Assembly: GCA_016926925.1 (NCBI GenBank)
Contig: JAFGNQ010000087.1
Span: 1 to 7,956 of the forward strand
Direction of reading: 5' to 3'
Source: Candidatus Aminicenantota bacterium
GTDB lineage: Bacteria > Acidobacteriota > Aminicenantia > Aminicenantales > Aminicenantaceae
Length of the DNA: 7,956 bases
The notes below the pieces were generated by a model, which saw nothing but the letters and a program-made list of their open reading frames with translations, ran no database searches and was not told where the DNA came from. Positions within the stretch are counted from its first letter, which is position 1, and each line of letters starts with the position of its first letter. This document shows positions 5,224 to 7,956 of the stretch, one piece after another. Made by a program: the position numbers and the translations under genes.

Positions 5224-7935
5224 TCATTTTGCTTCCGCCCAATTGATTCCCCAAGCGAGGCGGACCTTCAGCGGAACCGCCAGGGCCAAGACGTTCTCCA
5301 TCTTTTCTTTTACCAGGGATTCGATCCTGTTGCACTCTTCCTGCGGGACCTCAAATACGAGTTCATCGTGGACTTGGAGGATCATTTTCGATCCAAGCTT
5401 GCGAGACTCGATTCCAGCCTGTATGTCGATCATAGCCTTTTTCATGAGGTCCGCAGCGGTCCCCTGAATCGGTGTATTGAGCGCGATCCTTCGTCCGGCC
5501 TGTCGGATGATTTTGTTTTCATGCCGGAGTTGCGGCACATGCCGGGTGCGGCCAAAAAGTGTTTTCGCGTACCCCGTCTCTTGAGCATCAAGCACCGACT
5601 TCTCTAAAAATTCCTTGACTTTTGGGTATTTTTCGAAATAAAGGTCGATGAACTTTTGTGCCTCGGCTGTCGAGGTTCCAAGCTCTTTGGCGAGAGAGAA
5701 GGCCGATGTGCCGTAGATGAGGCTGAAGTTTATAATTTTCGCCCGGCGCCTCTGCTCTTCATGGAAAAGCGTGGTCGCATTTTTAAAGACTCTCTCTGCC
5801 GTGTCCTGATGCACATCTCTGTCATTCAAAAAGGTTTCTATCAGTGCCGGATCTCCGGACAGATGAGCGAGCACACGCAGTTCTATCTGGGAATAATCGG
5901 CGGAAAGAAAGAGGTACCCCGACTCCGGGACAAAAGCCTGCCGGCATTTCTTTCCGAGTTCCCCACGGACAGGGATGTTTTGGAGGTTCGGATCACTGCT
6001 GGACAGCCTGCCGGTTGCAGCCACGGTTTGGTTGTATGAGGTGTGTATCCGTCCGGTCTTAGGGTTTATCAGTTTGGGAAGGGCATCGGCATACGTTGAT
6101 TTCAACTTTGTCAGCTGACGGTATTCAAGAGTGTACTGGGCTATGGGATGGTTCTTGGCTAAGTCTTGGAGCACTCCCATATCCGTTGAATGGCTTTTTG
6201 TCTTTTTTGTCCTCCGGGTCGGCTGGATGCCCATTTTGTCAAAGAGGATGGAGGCCAGCTGCTGGGGACTGTTCAGATTGAATTCTTCTCCACTGAGAGA
6301 AAAAATATTTTTTTTGAGAAAGTTGAGATCGTGTTCGAGCTCCAGGGACAATTTTTTCATCACCCGGGAATCCACTTTCACTCCCCAGGCTTCCATATCC
6401 GCCAGGATTGCGATGAGGGGTTGTTCGAGCGAGATATAGAGGGTGTCCAATTCCTGTTCCCGGATTTTGGTCCAAAGAACCGACTCGAGCTGCAGCGCAT
6501 AATCGGCGTCCTGGCAGGCATAGGGCGTGGCCTTTGCGATGTCGACGCTGTTCATTTTGAGCTCGTTCTTCCCTTTGCCCACGACATCATGGTAGGAAAT
6601 CGTCTTGACACCCAGGTATGTCAAGGCAAGCTTGTTGAGATTGTGTTTCCCCCAGTTGGGTTCGAGAAGGTAGGAGAGAACCATGGTGTCTTTGTCCAGA
6701 CCCTGCAAAGCAATGCCTTCGGATTTGAGAACGATGGCGTCATACTTTATGTTCTGCCCGATTTTTTTGATGCCGGGATTCGCGAGTATGCTTTCCAGCA
6801 GAGATAAAGCCCGGTCTTTTGGGATTTGTCTCGGAGCACCGGGATAGTCATGCGTCAGAGGAAGGTAATATGCCTGATGGGGATTAACGGCAAACGACAT
6901 CCCGACCAAACGTGCTTGCGTCGGAAATGGACTGTCCGTTTCGGTATCCAAGGCAACGCATTTGGCTTTCCTGATTTCCGATATCAAGTCGTGCAGTTGT
7001 GCCTCGTCCAGCAGGGTGTGGTATTCTTTCTGCGGTTTAATGGATGTTTTCATGGTATCCGATATGAGAGAGGAAAAATCCAGCTCTCGAAACAAATCGA
7101 GAAGTTCCTTCTCATTCGGAGGGGAAAGGACGAGCTCCTTCAAGTTGAATTCAAGGTCTAGTTCGGTTTTTAAAGTTGCCAGTTCCCGGCTCAGCCGAAG
7201 ATCGTCGATATGCCCGGCGATTTTTTCTCGCAGGCGTTCCTTTTCGATTCGCTCCAGATTCTCCAGGAGAGCCTCGAGAGTGCCGAATTGTTTGATCAGA
7301 GCCTTGGCCGTCTTCTCCCCTATTCCTGGAACCCCTGGAATGTTGTCGCTGGGATCCCCCCACAGAGAGAGGACGCCGACCACTTGTGAGGGAGCGACGC
7401 CGAAGAACTCTTCCACGCCCTTTTCGTCGAGATAGATATCTTTGCTCGGATTGTAGACGGTTGTCGAATCGTTGACTAACTGGAAAAGATCCTTATCGGT
7501 GGTCACGATCACCGAGTGTAGCCCATGGATGGGGGCGCGGGCTGCGAGGCACCCGATGACGTCATCGGCCTCAAAGTCTTCGAATTCGTACAAGGGAATG
7601 TTCATAGCCTTGATGATTTTTTTCAAAACAGGGATTTGAACCGAGAGGTCATCGGGCATAGGCTTGCGTTGCGCTTTGTATTCCTTGTAGAGCTTATGGC
7701 GGATGGTAGGACCTTTGGTGTCGAACACGATAGCCAAATATTTAGGCTTCTCCTGATCGATGAGCTTTTTCAGGGTGGCGATAAAACCGTAGATGGCATT
7801 GGTGGGAAATCCCTTCGAATTAGTCAGGAACCGTATGGCGTAGTAGGAACGGTACAAAAGGGAATTGCCGTCTATGAGAACGAGACTCTCCCCCTTCGTT
7901 CTATCCTTTGTGTCTTTGTTAGGAGGTTCGGACAT
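5224..7935 (-). CDS. polA: DNA polymerase I (5'-nuclease, 3'-5' exonuclease and polymerase domains)
   Basis: The 903-residue protein removes RNA primers, fills Okazaki gaps and works in excision repair. The 5' nuclease (about 15-290) has its acidic metal ligands: Asp22, Asp72, Glu122/Asp124/Asp125, Asp147/Asp149 and Asp194/Asp197, then the helix-hairpin-helix GVPGIGEKTA at 201-210. The proofreading domain (about 305-492) looks active: Asp330 and Glu332 in LDTETDS, Asp399 in IGQNIKYD, Tyr472 and Asp476 in YACQDAD. The polymerase domain has motif A LSADYSQIELR (catalytic Asp680), the O helix RRRAKIINFSLIYG (Arg729, Lys733, Phe737, Tyr741) and motif C QVHDELVFEV (Asp857, Glu858); these equal E. 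coli residues about 25 higher. Length is close to the E. coli enzyme (928). Phe737 is the usual residue that discriminates against dideoxynucleotides. The ATG at 7935 has no clear Shine-Dalgarno; a TATAAA at 7947-7952 is near the window edge, so the promoter is not resolved. It ends 18 bp from the convergent GNAT gene. Confidence 0.98.
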   Translation of the reverse strand: MSEPPNKDTKDRTKGESLVLIDGNSLLYRSYYAIRFLTNSKGFPTNAIYGFIATLKKLIDQEKPKYLAIVFDTKGPTIRHKLYKEYKAQRKPMPDDLSVQIPVLKKIIKAMNIPLYEFEDFEADDVIGCLAARAPIHGLHSVIVTTDKDLFQLVNDSTTVYNPSKDIYLDEKGVEEFFGVAPSQVVGVLSLWGDPSDNIPGVPGIGEKTAKALIKQFGTLEALLENLERIEKERLREKIAGHIDDLRLSRELATLKTELDLEFNLKELVLSPPNEKELLDLFRELDFSSLISDTMKTSIKPQKEYHTLLDEAQLHDLISEIRKAKCVALDTETDSPFPTQARLVGMSFAVNPHQAYYLPLTHDYPGAPRQIPKDRALSLLESILANPGIKKIGQNIKYDAIVLKSEGIALQGLDKDTMVLSYLLEPNWGKHNLNKLALTYLGVKTISYHDVVGKGKNELKMNSVDIAKATPYACQDADYALQLESVLWTKIREQELDTLYISLEQPLIAILADMEAWGVKVDSRVMKKLSLELEHDLNFLKKNIFSLSGEEFNLNSPQQLASILFDKMGIQPTRRTKKTKSHSTDMGVLQDLAKNHPIAQYTLEYRQLTKLKSTYADALPKLINPKTGRIHTSYNQTVAATGRLSSSDPNLQNIPVRGELGKKCRQAFVPESGYLFLSADYSQIELRVLAHLSGDPALIETFLNDRDVHQDTAERVFKNATTLFHEEQRRRAKIINFSLIYGTSAFSLAKELGTSTAEAQKFIDLYFEKYPKVKEFLEKSVLDAQETGYAKTLFGRTRHVPQLRHENKIIRQAGRRIALNTPIQGTAADLMKKAMIDIQAGIESRKLGSKMILQVHDELVFEVPQEECNRIESLVKEKMENVLALAVPLKVRLAWGINWAEAK

Positions 7936-7956
7936 CGATAATTCATTTTATAGGAA

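Noticed and set aside
5195..5226. Rho-independent terminator for polA
   Set aside because: The stem is only four base pairs (ATGC/GCAT) with a 20-nt loop before T6; too weak to call as a terminator.
6190..6807. Plus-strand open frame of 205 codons opposite polA
   Set aside because: polA is intact and conserved across the whole stretch; this frame has no recognisable domain and no start signal.
1..7956. CRISPR arrays, insertion sequences, tRNA genes, phage or defence modules
   Set aside because: No regularly spaced direct repeats, transposase-like frames, tRNA-like folds or known defence domains were seen; nearly all the sequence is taken up by conserved housekeeping-type genes.

Overview
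The window is ordinary bacterial chromosome of roughly balanced base composition. It holds five genes of an Rnf redox-pump operon on the minus strand, one uncharacterised acetyltransferase-like gene on the plus strand, and a full-length DNA polymerase I gene on the minus strand. The order rnfC-D-G-E-A (with rnfB expected past the left edge), the lack of a cytochrome gene in front of rnfC, and a polA that keeps both nuclease domains suggest an anaerobic Gram-negative-type bacterium that conserves energy with ferredoxin and NAD, such as a member of Desulfobacterota, Acidobacteriota/Aminicenantes or a neighbouring phylum. That placement is inference; no ribosomal RNA or other decisive marker is present.

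Layout, left to right. Positions 1-3848 are the Rnf operon, read right to left: rnfC, rnfD, rnfG, rnfE and the first 116 codons of rnfA, cut by the window edge. The genes overlap or almost touch (11-nt overlap, ATGA overlap, 1-nt gap, TAGTG overlap), so they are almost certainly one translationally coupled transcript. Positions 3849-4080 are an AT-rich divergent promoter region with several TTCCG/CGGAA half-sites. Positions 4081-5205 encode a 374-residue GNAT-fold protein. Positions 5224-7935 encode PolA, convergent with the GNAT gene, with only 18 bp between the stop codons.

How the genes work together. RnfC (NADH/FMN/iron-sulfur subunit), RnfD and RnfG (flavin-carrying subunits), RnfE and RnfA (paired membrane subunits sharing an iron-sulfur centre) and the unseen RnfB (ferredoxin-side subunit) form the membrane complex that couples ferredoxin:NAD+ electron transfer to Na+ or H+ transport. 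The GNAT gene and polA have no evident functional link with it.

No undescribed system is evident. The points worth a second look are changes at both predicted flavin-attachment motifs (Gly to Phe in RnfD, Asp to Asn in RnfG), a run of eight C just before the iron-sulfur cysteines of rnfC, the unusual starts without Shine-Dalgarno sequences, the half-site cluster in the divergent promoter region, and the uncharacterised GNAT protein.
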